From positions 248,001 to 312,000 of the forward strand of contig NZ_FOWC01000007.1 in assembly GCF_900115345.1 (NCBI RefSeq): a stretch of 64,000 nucleotides of DNA, in the 5' to 3' direction. The notes under the pieces were generated by a model. The model was not told the DNA's origin and made no database searches. It saw nothing but the letters and a program-made list of their open reading frames with translations. A program made the translations under genes and the position numbers. Source of the DNA: Amycolatopsis rubida. GTDB lineage: Bacteria > Actinomycetota > Actinomycetes > Mycobacteriales > Pseudonocardiaceae. Shown piece by piece: positions 41,554 through 49,446 of the stretch (position 1 is the stretch's first letter; each line of letters begins with the position of its first letter).

Positions 41554-42351
41554 TCACTCCGCGGAGCGGACGCGCCGCCGGCGGACGGCCAGCCCGGCGG
41601 CCGCCGCGGCCGCGACGGCCGCCCCGCCCAGCCACCACCAGAGCACGCTCCCGGTTTCGTCGGGAGCCTGCGCGCGGGGCCCGTCGCCGGCGAAGCCGAT
41701 CCCTCCCCGCCGCTGGTAGTCCGAGCCGGGCAGTTTGTCCGCGTACCGGCCGTGGACCTGCTGCTGGTAGCGGTCGAGCGGCACGAACCGGCCGACCGGG
41801 TTCTGCGGCAGGCTGGACTGCAGCAGCCGCACTCCCCCGTCGCTCAGCGCGTACCAGCCGTTGATCTGGGGCTCGTAAAGCAGCACCTCCCCGGCACCCA
41901 GCCCTGCCGACAGCCGGCGCTCGTCGTCGCCGGACAGCGCGCCCATCGCCCGCCACCCGGGCCCGTCCGGCACGACCTTGACCGTGGTGGGCGAACCGTC
42001 GGAAGTGGTCGCGACCACCGCGACGTAGCCGAGCCCGCCCGCGGCCGCACCGGCTTTGCCGAGCACGAAGTCCTTGCTCAGCACGTAAGCGGGAACGCCT
42101 TGGCCGGCGACGGCGACGGGGCCCGGCTCGGGCCTGCCGGGCTTGCGCAGATTGCTCCGGACCAAAGCGAGCGCCCGCGCGGAATGCGCCGCCTCGACGG
42201 CCGCGGCCACCTGCTCCGGGGACACCGGCCGCACCCCGGCCCAGGATTCGGCGCGGGCCGGCCGCGCGCCAAGGGAAAGGCCGAGGAAAACGAGGACCGC
42301 GACCAGGGCGGCGATCCGCCGCCGGTCCGGCAGCGCTGTGCCGAGGGCCAT
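41554..42351 (-). CDS. Secreted, C-terminally anchored protein paired with a papain-like protease
   Basis: A 265-residue protein with a Sec signal (about 1-34: RRIAALVAVLVFLGLSLGAR ... PARAES), an extracellular domain of about 190 residues, and a C-terminal TM segment (VLWWWLGGAAVAAAAAAGLA) followed by the basic tail VRRRRVRSAE. No known domain is recognised. The ATG at 42351 has a GGGGAG site. It lies 76 bases after the papain-like protease gene on the same strand with a perfect hairpin between them, so its level is probably lower than the protease. A role as substrate, inhibitor or receptor is possible. Confidence 0.7.
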   Translation of the reverse strand: MALGTALPDRRRIAALVAVLVFLGLSLGARPARAESWAGVRPVSPEQVAAAVEAAHSARALALVRSNLRKPGRPEPGPVAVAGQGVPAYVLSKDFVLGKAGAAAGGLGYVAVVATTSDGSPTTVKVVPDGPGWRAMGALSGDDERRLSAGLGAGEVLLYEPQINGWYALSDGGVRLLQSSLPQNPVGRFVPLDRYQQQVHGRYADKLPGSDYQRRGGIGFAGDGPRAQAPDETGSVLWWWLGGAAVAAAAAAGLAVRRRRVRSAE

Positions 42352-42374
42352 TGACTGCTCCCCATCGGGTGAAG

Positions 42375-42406
42375 CCGGGCTCCGGGCGAAACCGCCCGGA
42401 GCCCGG
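42375..42406 (-). terminator. Hairpin between protease and membrane-partner genes
   Basis: CCGGGCTCCGGGCG (42375-42388) and CGCCCGGAGCCCGG (42393-42406) are perfectly complementary over 14 bases with a 4-base loop. It lies in the 76-base gap after the protease stop and before the partner start, so it could partly end transcription or protect the upstream message. Confidence 0.7.
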
Positions 42407-42427
42407 GAAACGGGCGGACGGGCGCGG

Positions 42428-43120
42428 TTACTGCTTGTCGATGCCGTAGACCGTGTTGGACCAGACGAACTCGCTGTTCTGCAGGTAATCGTTGTAGCCC
42501 ATGGTCTGGTAGCGCTGGTAGGACGGCCACGGGTCGCCGAAATCGACCGTCTGCGCGCCCGAGTCGTAGCCGTAGAAGACCCGGGCGTGCCCGCCGCCGC
42601 TGCTCCAGTCGACCTGGGTGATGATCGGCTCGCCGGCGTTGATCTCGTTCTGCACCTCGCTGAACGAGATCGCGTCCTGGACCGCGGTGCCGGAGAACCC
42701 GGTCTGGTGCAGGCCCTGGGCCACTTCCGACATGTACGCCGGCTCGTTCGGGCAATTCCCCGCACTGGTGCCCTTGCCGGCCGCGCAGAACTCGGACTGC
42801 GTGGTGCCGGCTCCGAAGAACTGTTCGACGCTGGAGCCGTCGGCCGCCCAGCACCATTCGTTCTGGGTCTGCTCCTGCTGGGTGTAATTGAGCTGCGCGA
42901 ACGGACGGGCGCTCGCGGCCGCGGCGCCCGGCGCGAGCCGGAACCGCTGCACGTCGTTCGAGTGCGGCGTGACGATCATGCCGGACGGCGCGGCACCCGG
43001 GTCCGCCGTGCCGGCGGCGGTCCCGGCGTGGGCGACCGGGACCGCCGTCAGCACGGTGAACAGCGCGCCCGCGCACACCGCGGCGGCTCGGGCAAAGGGA
43101 GGACGGGATTTGCTTTCCAC
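42428..43120 (-). CDS. Secreted papain-like cysteine protease (C39/AvrRpt2-like)
   Basis: A 230-residue secreted cysteine protease. A Sec signal (about 1-35, AGALFTVLTAVPVAHAGTA) is followed by a pro-like region and the catalytic domain. The nucleophile is Cys90 in QTQNEWCWAADGSSVEQFFG, the general base His178 in GGGHARVFYGYD and the third residue Asp196 in FGDPWPSYQ. Extra Cys residues (SEFCAAG, GNCPNEP) may form a disulfide. The GTG at 43120 with GAGGAG upstream is chosen over the longer TTG form. It is first in a two-gene unit with the anchored partner. Confidence 0.85.
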   Translation of the reverse strand: MESKSRPPFARAAAVCAGALFTVLTAVPVAHAGTAAGTADPGAAPSGMIVTPHSNDVQRFRLAPGAAAASARPFAQLNYTQQEQTQNEWCWAADGSSVEQFFGAGTTQSEFCAAGKGTSAGNCPNEPAYMSEVAQGLHQTGFSGTAVQDAISFSEVQNEINAGEPIITQVDWSSGGGHARVFYGYDSGAQTVDFGDPWPSYQRYQTMGYNDYLQNSEFVWSNTVYGIDKQ

Positions 43121-43492
43121 GGGGGGACTCCTCAACTACCGGGAAAATGGCGGCATTGCTGTTTTCCACTCGGCCGTGATCGGTGTTTTCCGGCCAAGAA
43201 CAGTAAGAGATTAGCTAGCCGTTCACCATTATCGCAAGAGATTCCCGTCGATTAGCGTAGTAACTGGAATACGCTTCTTATTCTCTTTAAAACTGTTTAC
43301 GACCGTCTTTCGGCGTGTTCGCCCGGCGTATTCTTCTGAGGTCGAATATATCCGATTGGCGCGGTTTGACTGGTCCGAGAATCCTTCGCGCCCGGCACCG
43401 GCACGCGATCGAGGCGCCCGGCACCGGCCCGGCCGCTGCGCGGGCTACCGTTGGCACAACAACTCGGGCAGCGACTACGGGCGGGATGATAC
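43121..43492. other. AT-richer divergent promoter region
   Basis: About 370 bases between the protease and FUSC genes. The stretch 43180-43310 is clearly richer in A/T than its surroundings, as expected for promoters, and includes two copies of AAGAGATT (near 43206 and 43235). On the minus strand TTGCGA and TAATCT lie 18 bases apart and are a possible promoter for the protease gene. I see no gene here. Confidence 0.4.
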
Positions 43493-43579
43493 GTGCACTA
43501 CCTGCGGATTCACTGGCTGCCCGGGGCCGAGGAAGCCCAGCGCCCGGCCCTCGCCCAGCGGGAGCTGCTCGCCCGATGA
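43493..43579 (+). CDS. Short coupled ORF upstream of FUSC (28 aa)
   Basis: A GTG-started frame of 28 codons, reading MHYLRIHWLPGAEEAQRPAL..., whose TGA overlaps the FUSC ATG as ATGA. Its beginning resembles the start of small proteins with an N-terminal YIRVxWxH strand, so it might be a truncated gene, or a leader peptide that couples translation. There is no clear ribosome site before the GTG. Confidence 0.3.
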   Translation: MHYLRIHWLPGAEEAQRPALAQRELLAR

Positions 43580-45663
43580 TCACCGACGCACGGAACGCCT
43601 TCCTCGACCGGATGGCGGCCGCCGACCCCGGTCTCGTCCGGCTGCGGCTCGCCGCGTCGGCAGTGCTCGGCATCGTCATCGCGGTCCTCGCGATGCTGCC
43701 GCTGCATTTCCCGCTCACCACCACGCTCGTCGCGGCCATCGCGGCGATGATGAGCGCGTTCACTGTCAACGACGCCACCAGCGGCGGCCAGGCCGTCACG
43801 CTGCTGCTGGCGCTGCTGGTCGGGGCCGCCTCGATCACCGCCGCCTGCGTCGGCTCCGCATACGCGCCCGCGGACAGCATCGTGTTCGTGCTGCTGATCT
43901 TCGTCGCGGTGTACGTGCAGCGGTTCGGCGCGCGCGGCATCGCGCTCGGGTCGATGGCGTTCTTCCTGTTCTTCTTCCCGATGTTTCTGCAAGCGCACCT
44001 CGCGCAGGTCCCGCACCTGCTGCTCGCGCTGGCGATCGGCGTCGCGGCGAACGCGGTCGTGCGGTTCCTTCTCCTGCGCCGCAACGCCGAAAGCGAGCTG
44101 ATCCGCTACCGGCAGGCGTTCCGGGCGCGGCTCGGCGCGGCGGTGCGGGCGGCCGGGGCGTACATCTCGTCCGGCGGTTCGGACCGCAGCGACCGGCAGA
44201 TCCGCACGTCGGTGGAGCGGCTGCACGAGGTGGTCCTCCTGATCGAGGACCACGCTCCCGACGTGGTCGACGACCGTCGTGCCGACCAGCTGCGCCGCCG
44301 GGTGATCGAGGTCGAACTGGCCGTGCAGTGGCTGGTCATCACCGTGCGGCGGACCTGCTCGCAGCCGCTGCCCGAAGGCGTCGCGGACGATCTCGTGGCC
44401 CGGCTGTCCCGGTTCCGGTCGCTGATGGAACGCGACCCGCGCGACCTGCCGCTGATCAGCGAGACCGGCGAGTACAGCCGGATGCTCGTGGAAGGCAGCC
44501 GGATCGACGAACGCGCGCACCCCGGCGACGGCGTCCGCCGCGCGATCGCCGAACTCGCCGTCGCGGACGACCGGGCGCAGCGGACCGCCAGCCTGCAGTC
44601 CACAGTGGACCTGCCGCTCGGCGAGGAGGAGGAAGAGGAACCGACCAAGGCGTTCGCCTACGACAACCAGACCCGCGGCGCGATCCAGGCCGTCCTCGGC
44701 GGCGGGCTCGCCGTGCTGGCCGGCCAGCTGATCTCGCCGCAGCGCTGGTACTGGGCGGTGCTGACGGTGTTCGTCGTGTTCATCGGCACCTCCAGCGCGG
44801 GCGCCCGGTTCGTGAAGGGCATGCGCCGCACCGGCGGGACCCTGCTGGGCATCGTCGGCGGTGTCGCGCTGGCGCTGCTGGTCAGCGGCAACACCCCGGC
44901 GATCCTCGCGCTATTGCTGGTCTGCGTTTTCGGCATGGTCTACACCGCGCGGGTCTCGCAGTTCCTGATGGCGTTCTTCGTGACCAGCATGCTCGGCTTG
45001 CTCTACAGCCTGCTCGGCACGTTCAGCATCGAGGTGCTGTGGATCCGGGTCGCCGAAACCGCGGTCGGCGCCGCGTGCGGGCTGCTCGCCGCCGTGGTGG
45101 TGCTGCCGGTCCGCACGCGCGCGGTGATGCTGGACGACATCGCGATCGCGCTCGACGAACTGCACGAATTCGTCGAATCGGCCGCGACGCTGCTGTCCGG
45201 CCGCGAGAACGTGAACATCATCGAGATGTCCCGCGACCTCGACCGCGCGGTCGAGCAGGTGCGGCTGACGATCGAACCGCTCACCCACCCGATCAACCTG
45301 CGCAGCGCCCGCCGCGACTACGGCTGGCACGTGCTGACCACGCTGGAGGGCATCGCCTTCCGCGCCCGGCACGTCGCCGCCCGCGCGCAGCCCGGCCAGC
45401 TCGCCGGCCCGGTCTCGGAGCGGCTGGACCAGTTCGCCGGCCGGATCGTCGCCAATGTCGACCTCGTGCACGAGGCAGTCAGCAACCCGGGCGGCACGCG
45501 GCCGCGCAAGCTCGTCCGCGACGACGGGACCCCGGTCGCCGACCGGATCGACGAGGCCGAGACCCGCGCCGTGCTGTCCAGCCTGAGCCACCTCGACGAG
45601 GGTTTGATCGCGCTGGGCCGCGTGCTGGGCGTCGGCGCGCAGGACCCGCCCCGGCACAGCTGA
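43576..45663 (+). CDS. FUSC family aromatic acid exporter-like membrane protein
   Basis: A 695-residue membrane protein of the fusaric-acid resistance family. Two membrane modules, each of about six hydrophobic helices, are at residues 20-170 and 370-530. Each is followed by a cytoplasmic helical domain (about 175-360 and 535-690). The FUSC motif appears in the second module as RWYWAVLTVFVVFIGTSSAG and RRTGGTLLGIVGGVALALL. Such proteins export aromatic acids or toxic organic acids. Start ATG at 43576, overlapping a short upstream frame. It ends one base from the converging aldo/keto reductase stop. Confidence 0.9.
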   Translation: MITDARNAFLDRMAAADPGLVRLRLAASAVLGIVIAVLAMLPLHFPLTTTLVAAIAAMMSAFTVNDATSGGQAVTLLLALLVGAASITAACVGSAYAPADSIVFVLLIFVAVYVQRFGARGIALGSMAFFLFFFPMFLQAHLAQVPHLLLALAIGVAANAVVRFLLLRRNAESELIRYRQAFRARLGAAVRAAGAYISSGGSDRSDRQIRTSVERLHEVVLLIEDHAPDVVDDRRADQLRRRVIEVELAVQWLVITVRRTCSQPLPEGVADDLVARLSRFRSLMERDPRDLPLISETGEYSRMLVEGSRIDERAHPGDGVRRAIAELAVADDRAQRTASLQSTVDLPLGEEEEEEPTKAFAYDNQTRGAIQAVLGGGLAVLAGQLISPQRWYWAVLTVFVVFIGTSSAGARFVKGMRRTGGTLLGIVGGVALALLVSGNTPAILALLLVCVFGMVYTARVSQFLMAFFVTSMLGLLYSLLGTFSIEVLWIRVAETAVGAACGLLAAVVVLPVRTRAVMLDDIAIALDELHEFVESAATLLSGRENVNIIEMSRDLDRAVEQVRLTIEPLTHPINLRSARRDYGWHVLTTLEGIAFRARHVAARAQPGQLAGPVSERLDQFAGRIVANVDLVHEAVSNPGGTRPRKLVRDDGTPVADRIDEAETRAVLSSLSHLDEGLIALGRVLGVGAQDPPRHS

Positions 45664-45664
45664 C

Positions 45665-46615
45665 TTACGCGGACGCGGCGTCGAGGATCCGCAGCTCGTC
45701 GTCGCTCAGCTCCGCGTCGTGCATCGCGACCAGCGCGGGAACCTGCTCGACCGTGCGCGCGGACGCGATCGGCGCGGCCACCGTCGGCTGCCGCGCGAGC
45801 CAGGCCAGCGCGACCGTCGCCATCTCCGCGCCGCGTGCCTTCGCGACCTCCTCCAGCGCCGCGAGCACCTTCACGCCGTGCTCGCTGTCCGCGTAACCGC
45901 CGGCGAGACCGGGCATGTTGCGGATGTTGTCCACCTGCTGGCCCGGCCGGTACTTGCCGGTCAGGAACCCGGACGCCAGACCGAAATACGGCACGCAGGA
46001 CACTCCGTGCCGCTGCACGATCCCCCGCCGCTCGCTCTCGTACTCGTCCCGCGCGACGAGGTTGTACTTCGGCTGCAGCGCCGCGTACTTCGCCAGCCCC
46101 TCGCGGTCGGAGAACTCCAGCGACGCGGCCAGCCGCTCCGGGCTGATGTTCGAGGCCGCGATCGCGCGGACCTTGCCTTCCCGCACCAGCTCGTCCAGCG
46201 CGGCAATGATCTCCCCGACCGGAACCGACTCGTCGTCGAAATGCGTGTAGTACAGGTCGATCCGGTCGATCCCCAGCCGCCGCAACGATTCCTCGGCCGA
46301 GGCCTTGATGTTCGCCGGCGCGAGCCCCTTGAACCGCGGACTGTCCCCGACCTTCGTCGCCACGACCACGTCGTCCCGGTTCCCGCGCGAAGCGAGCCAC
46401 TTGCCGATGATGGTCTCGGACTGCCCGGGCTCGTTGCCCGGGAACTGATAAATGTACGAATCGGCCGTGTCGACGAAGTTCCCGCCCGCCTCGGCATAGG
46501 CGTCCAGCACCGCGAACGACGCCGGTTCGTCGGCGGTCCAGCCGAACACGTTCCCGCCGAGACACAGCGGGGAGACGGCGACGTCGGATGAGCCAAGTGT
46601 GCGAAGTGCGACCAT
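45665..46615 (-). CDS. Aldo/keto reductase
   Basis: A 316-residue NADPH-dependent oxidoreductase. The complete AKR signature is present: LGGNVFG near the N terminus, GGNFVDTADSYIYQFPGNEP with catalytic Asp and Tyr, Lys in VVATKVGDSPRF, and the His position occupied in LYYTHFDDESVPV. C-terminal cofactor residues are in VAAPIASARTVEQV. The ATG at 46615 begins MVALRTLGSSDVAVSPL, matching the family start. The natural substrate is unknown. It converges with the FUSC gene. Confidence 0.9.
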   Translation of the reverse strand: MVALRTLGSSDVAVSPLCLGGNVFGWTADEPASFAVLDAYAEAGGNFVDTADSYIYQFPGNEPGQSETIIGKWLASRGNRDDVVVATKVGDSPRFKGLAPANIKASAEESLRRLGIDRIDLYYTHFDDESVPVGEIIAALDELVREGKVRAIAASNISPERLAASLEFSDREGLAKYAALQPKYNLVARDEYESERRGIVQRHGVSCVPYFGLASGFLTGKYRPGQQVDNIRNMPGLAGGYADSEHGVKVLAALEEVAKARGAEMATVALAWLARQPTVAAPIASARTVEQVPALVAMHDAELSDDELRILDAASA

Positions 46616-46739
46616 GATCGCATTCAAGCACTCCTCGCCCGGGCATGCCCGCGACGCCGAGAGATTCTGCCCGCTCGTACCTCGCCCGGCCGCACACCTG
46701 GCAGGATCATCCTTCTCGCACAGCTTTCCGGGGAGGCAG

Positions 46740-47202
46740 CTGACGAGAAGACCGGCGGTCGGCCACCCGCTCTGGCTCGGGCAGTACCAGGTCCTCGCGG
46801 AACTGGCTCGGGACGAGACGACCCGGGTGCTGCCCGGCAGCGGACCGGACGACCGCCTCGTCGCGCTCGCCCTCCCGGGATCCGCCGGATTCCGCGCCGA
46901 GGCGGCCGCATTGAGCGCGGTGCCCGAAGCTGATCCGGACGCGTCCACGCCCTGGCGTGCTTCGGAACTCCATGCTGGTCCCCTTGCCGCAGAACGTGCC
47001 CGACGCGCTGCCCGAACCGGAAGTGCTCCGGCTGGCCGCCGGACTCGCCGCCGACTTGACCCGGCTCCACAGCGCCGGGCAGGCCCACAGCGCGGGCCTG
47101 CCCGGAATCGGCTCGCTCACCGTCAGCCCGGACCGCAAGACCGTCGCCACCACCTCAGGCTCGGCCGCGGACAACGCTGTCCACCTGTGGCGCAAACTCT
47201 GA
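46740..47202 (+). pseudogene. Remnant of a Ser/Thr protein kinase with WD40 repeats
   Basis: A kinase start-like stretch, LGQYQVLAELARDETTRVLP (Gly-rich loop region), continues to FRAEAAALSAVPEADPDAST, resembling the N-lobe end of actinobacterial receptor kinases. After a frameshift near 46950 it resumes as VPDALPEPEVLRLAAGLAAD and LTRLHSAGQAHSAG, where the catalytic HRDLKPGN should be, but it is missing. It then jumps to a single WD40-like blade, LTVSPDRKTVATTS and NAVHLWRKL. Most of the kinase C-lobe and other blades are deleted, so it cannot be active. Confidence 0.65.
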
Positions 47203-47228
47203 CCTCGACCCGCGCGCGACGCGAACGT

Positions 47229-47279
47229 CCGTGAGGGGAACCCTGACGGAATCAGATTCCCTCAGGATTCCCCTCACGA
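47229..47279. repeat. Imperfect palindrome of the CGTGAGGGGAACCC family
   Basis: The left arm 47229-47253 (CCGTGAGGGGAACCCTGACG + GAATC) and the right arm 47255-47279 pair with three mismatches around a central A. It is nearly the same sequence as 22307-22359 and shares the one-base centre. It lies between the kinase remnant and the end of the minus-strand NTF2-like gene. Confidence 0.75.
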
Positions 47280-47301
47280 ACCTCCGCCGGAGCGCTGCGG
47301 A

Positions 47302-47688
47302 TCAGCGGGCGAAAGCGGGCGGCGCCCCCATCGGACTGAGGTGCATCCCCGCGATCCGCCAGCCGTCCTCGTCGCGGACGAGTACATGCGTCGCCCGGAA
47401 GGTCCCGTCGACGCGGTTCCCCTGATGGGTCGCTTCCTGGTCGTGCACGCCGATCGCGATCGCTGTGTCGCCGTGCACGCGCACCTCGACCTCGCGCCAA
47501 TCGAGCCGCTGTGTCGCCAGCGCACCCGACTGGTAGCGGCCCAGCCACTGCTCACGGTCGAGCACGAATCCAAGCGGTCCGACGAGCCGGAATCCGTCGG
47601 CGACCACGGCGCGCAAGGTGCCCAGGTCGCCCGCGACCTCGGCGGCTGCCCAGCGTTTGCCCAGATCAGCGATGTCTGCGGCGTCCAT
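47302..47688 (-). CDS. NTF2-like (DUF4440/SnoaL-type) protein
   Basis: A 128-residue NTF2-fold protein. The N-terminal helices (ADIADLGKRWAAAEVAGDLG) and sheet sequence FRLVGPLGFVLDREQWLGRY, then VRVHGDTAIAIGVHDQEATH and THVLVRDEDGWRIAGMHLSP are typical. The fold binds small hydrophobic molecules, but the role is unknown. The ATG at 47688 has a strong GGAGGG site. It is divergent from a MarR regulator with a shared operator, so it is probably that regulator's target. Confidence 0.85.
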   Translation of the reverse strand: MDAADIADLGKRWAAAEVAGDLGTLRAVVADGFRLVGPLGFVLDREQWLGRYQSGALATQRLDWREVEVRVHGDTAIAIGVHDQEATHQGNRVDGTFRATHVLVRDEDGWRIAGMHLSPMGAPPAFAR

Positions 47689-47726
47689 GATGCCCTCCAG
47701 TACCAGTCGATGAGACACCACAAACG

Positions 47727-47738
47727 TTAGATATCTAA
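47727..47738. promoter_or_regulatory. MarR-type operator in the NTF2/MarR intergenic region
   Basis: TTAGATATCTAA is a perfect 12-bp palindrome located about 40 bases before the NTF2-like gene and about 55 before the MarR gene. Its TAG...CTA arms and AT-rich core are typical of MarR-family sites and would let the regulator control both genes. Confidence 0.6.
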
Positions 47739-47791
47739 TCCTTCGTCGTCAAATGGTTAGAGTTCGATGATCCTGCGGTACCGTCCTCCCC

Positions 47792-48229
47792 GTGCCCCGA
47801 CCCGCCACGCCGCCGCTCGGCGTTCTCCTCGCCCGCACCGCCAAGACCGCGGGGCAGGCATTCGACCGCGCGCTCGCCGAGGTCGGCGGATCGCAGCCGG
47901 TCTGGCAGATCCTCATCGCGCTCAAAACCCGCCAGCACGCGAGCCAGCGCGAACTCGCCGACGCCGTCGGCATCCAGGGCGCGACGCTCACCCACCACCT
48001 CAACGGCATGGAAACCGCGGGCCTGCTCACCCGCACCCGCGACCCGGAAAACCGGCGCGTGCACCAGGTCGAGCTGACCGGCTACGGCGAGCGGACCTTC
48101 CACCGCCTCGCCGACGCCGCGATCGCGCACGACAAGCGGATGCGCCGCGGATTCACCGACGACGAGATCGCGACCCTGGCCGCACTGCTGACCAGGCTCG
48201 CGGAAAACGTGACACAGACGGACTCGTGA
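47792..48229 (+). CDS. MarR family transcriptional regulator
   Basis: A 145-residue winged-helix regulator. The HTH is at about 50-75 (SQRELADAVGIQGATLTHHL) and the wing has TRTRDPENRRVHQVELTGYG. The remaining helices form the dimer domain. GTG start at 47792. It is divergent from the NTF2-like gene and separated from it by a palindromic operator. MarR proteins usually repress and release DNA when they bind phenolic or other ligands. Confidence 0.92.
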   Translation: MPRPATPPLGVLLARTAKTAGQAFDRALAEVGGSQPVWQILIALKTRQHASQRELADAVGIQGATLTHHLNGMETAGLLTRTRDPENRRVHQVELTGYGERTFHRLADAAIAHDKRMRRGFTDDEIATLAALLTRLAENVTQTDS

Positions 48230-48256
48230 GCGCCCGAAGAAGCGCCCACGAGTCCG
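48219..48256. terminator. 15-bp hairpin at the MarR 3' end
   Basis: CGGACTCGTGAGCGC (48219-48233) pairs with GCGCCCACGAGTCCG (48242-48256), one mismatch, 8-base loop. The MarR stop TGA is inside the left arm, and the converging DUF4360 stop is at 48267, so it can serve both transcripts. Confidence 0.7.
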
Positions 48257-48266
48257 CCTCACTCAG

Positions 48267-48905
48267 TTACCGGGTTCCCGGGCAGGTCTTCCAGGCGAAG
48301 TGGTAAACCGTCTGGACACTGCCGTCGGTCGAGTCCATCGTCAGGAAGCTCGTCGTCGCCTTCGGATCGGAAGTGCCGGCATACGCCCGCAGTTCCGTGT
48401 TGATGTTCAGGTTGCGCTCCTGGCCGCACGGTTCGTAGATAATCGCGTCGATGTCCGTCGAATCCGAGAACTGCCAGTCATTGTCGTAGAACCCGTCGAG
48501 CCGATGTGTCGCGTACGCGGTCGGCGAGTTCCCCTGGAAATAGTAGTTCGCGCGTTCCACGCCGTACGCGCCCTTTTCGAGGTGCCCGAATCCGCGGTAG
48601 TCCGCCGAGGCGATTCCGTACGTGAACCCCTGCGGCACGTGCACGCGAAGGCCGATCTGGCAGTTCTTCCTGAAGTCCGTCGGCTGCGCGCCGACGCCGA
48701 CCTGCGCGGTGTATTGGCTGTAGGTGACGGTGAACGCGGTGTTGTCCGCCGAAACCGAAACCGCGGCCGTGTCCGGCGGGCAGCCGGTCCCGTTCACGGT
48801 CGCCACGTCGATGATAATTTTGTCCGGCGGCGGATTCTGCGGCCAGGAATTCGGCGTAATTGTCGAAGAAAGAGCCAAAAGCGCAGCGGCCATCGTGGCA
48901 AGCAT
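48267..48905 (-). CDS. DUF4360-type secreted protein
   Basis: A 212-residue protein with an N-terminal hydrophobic signal (MLATMAAALLALSSTITPNS). The conserved part starts at IIIDVATVNGTGCPPDTAAV and includes SADNTAFTVTYSQYTAQVG, DFRKNCQIGLRVHVPQGFTY and a four-Cys pattern. This matches the DUF4360 family of small secreted proteins in actinobacteria and fungi with unknown function. The ATG at 48905 has GGAAGG upstream; longer frames start in non-family sequence. Ends 38 bases after MarR, converging. Confidence 0.82.
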   Translation of the reverse strand: MLATMAAALLALSSTITPNSWPQNPPPDKIIIDVATVNGTGCPPDTAAVSVSADNTAFTVTYSQYTAQVGVGAQPTDFRKNCQIGLRVHVPQGFTYGIASADYRGFGHLEKGAYGVERANYYFQGNSPTAYATHRLDGFYDNDWQFSDSTDIDAIIYEPCGQERNLNINTELRAYAGTSDPKATTSFLTMDSTDGSVQTVYHFAWKTCPGTR

Positions 48906-49446
48906 GGGTTCCTTCCCATTACTTCCGGGGGTTGGGGGTTTCGAAAGGGTAGCGCGACAACCACTCTCCGCGTCCCACTGAATGGAGCAACGTACTTGTT
49001 TAGCTGCACACAGCAACGTGTTAACAAATCGTTGACAAAAGCTATTATGGACAATTGACGAATCAACAAAAATGCTTCAAAAACACACAACGCGGAACCA
49101 CTCGCCCGGCTGGTCCGGACAATCCGGAGAAAAAGCCCGCAAAAACCGGGCAATCAGGACAGTTCACGTGGCGTGTCCGCTTCCGTGCCGACCCGCGCTT
49201 CCCGGGCGATTCGGCGGACCGCCCCGCCGCGGCTGCCCACGACGAACCTCGGCGGCTCCGGGCCCGCCACGCCCGCAACTCGATCGTGATCTCGGGTTGC
49301 GCCCTTCGCCCCACGACTTAAGGCGGATCGCACCGGGAGCCCGAACGTGATCCTGGCTACCGTGACTGGACGCACCCGGACGACGCCCGCCGGTAGGGCT
49401 AGCATCCTCGGTACTAGCCAAAGTCGTCTCAAGCTGGAGAAGCGCA
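48906..49446. other. Divergent intergenic region upstream of DUF4360 and malate dehydrogenase genes
   Basis: 541 bases with no gene I can support. From about 48990 to 49110 the sequence is unusually A/T-rich for this genome and includes GTTGACAAAAGCTATTATGG and CAATTGACGAATCAAC, plausible promoter pieces for the minus-strand DUF4360 gene. Closer to the malate dehydrogenase gene, GGCTAG and CTAGCC (near 49396-49420) form a short dyad before the ribosome site GGAG. Confidence 0.45.

Noticed and set aside
42200..42300. LPxTG-type sortase signal in the protease partner protein
   Set aside because: The C terminus has a TM plus basic tail, but the sequence before it reads PDETG, without the Leu-Pro-x-Thr-Gly spacing needed for sortase.
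11140..48256. CRISPR array made of the CGTGAG palindromes
   Set aside because: The copies are kilobases apart with no regular spacers and no cas genes are present.
49055..49321. Open frame in the gap upstream of malate dehydrogenase
   Set aside because: It begins in A/T-rich sequence, has no ribosome site, and its product shows no known pattern. Third-position bias is weak.
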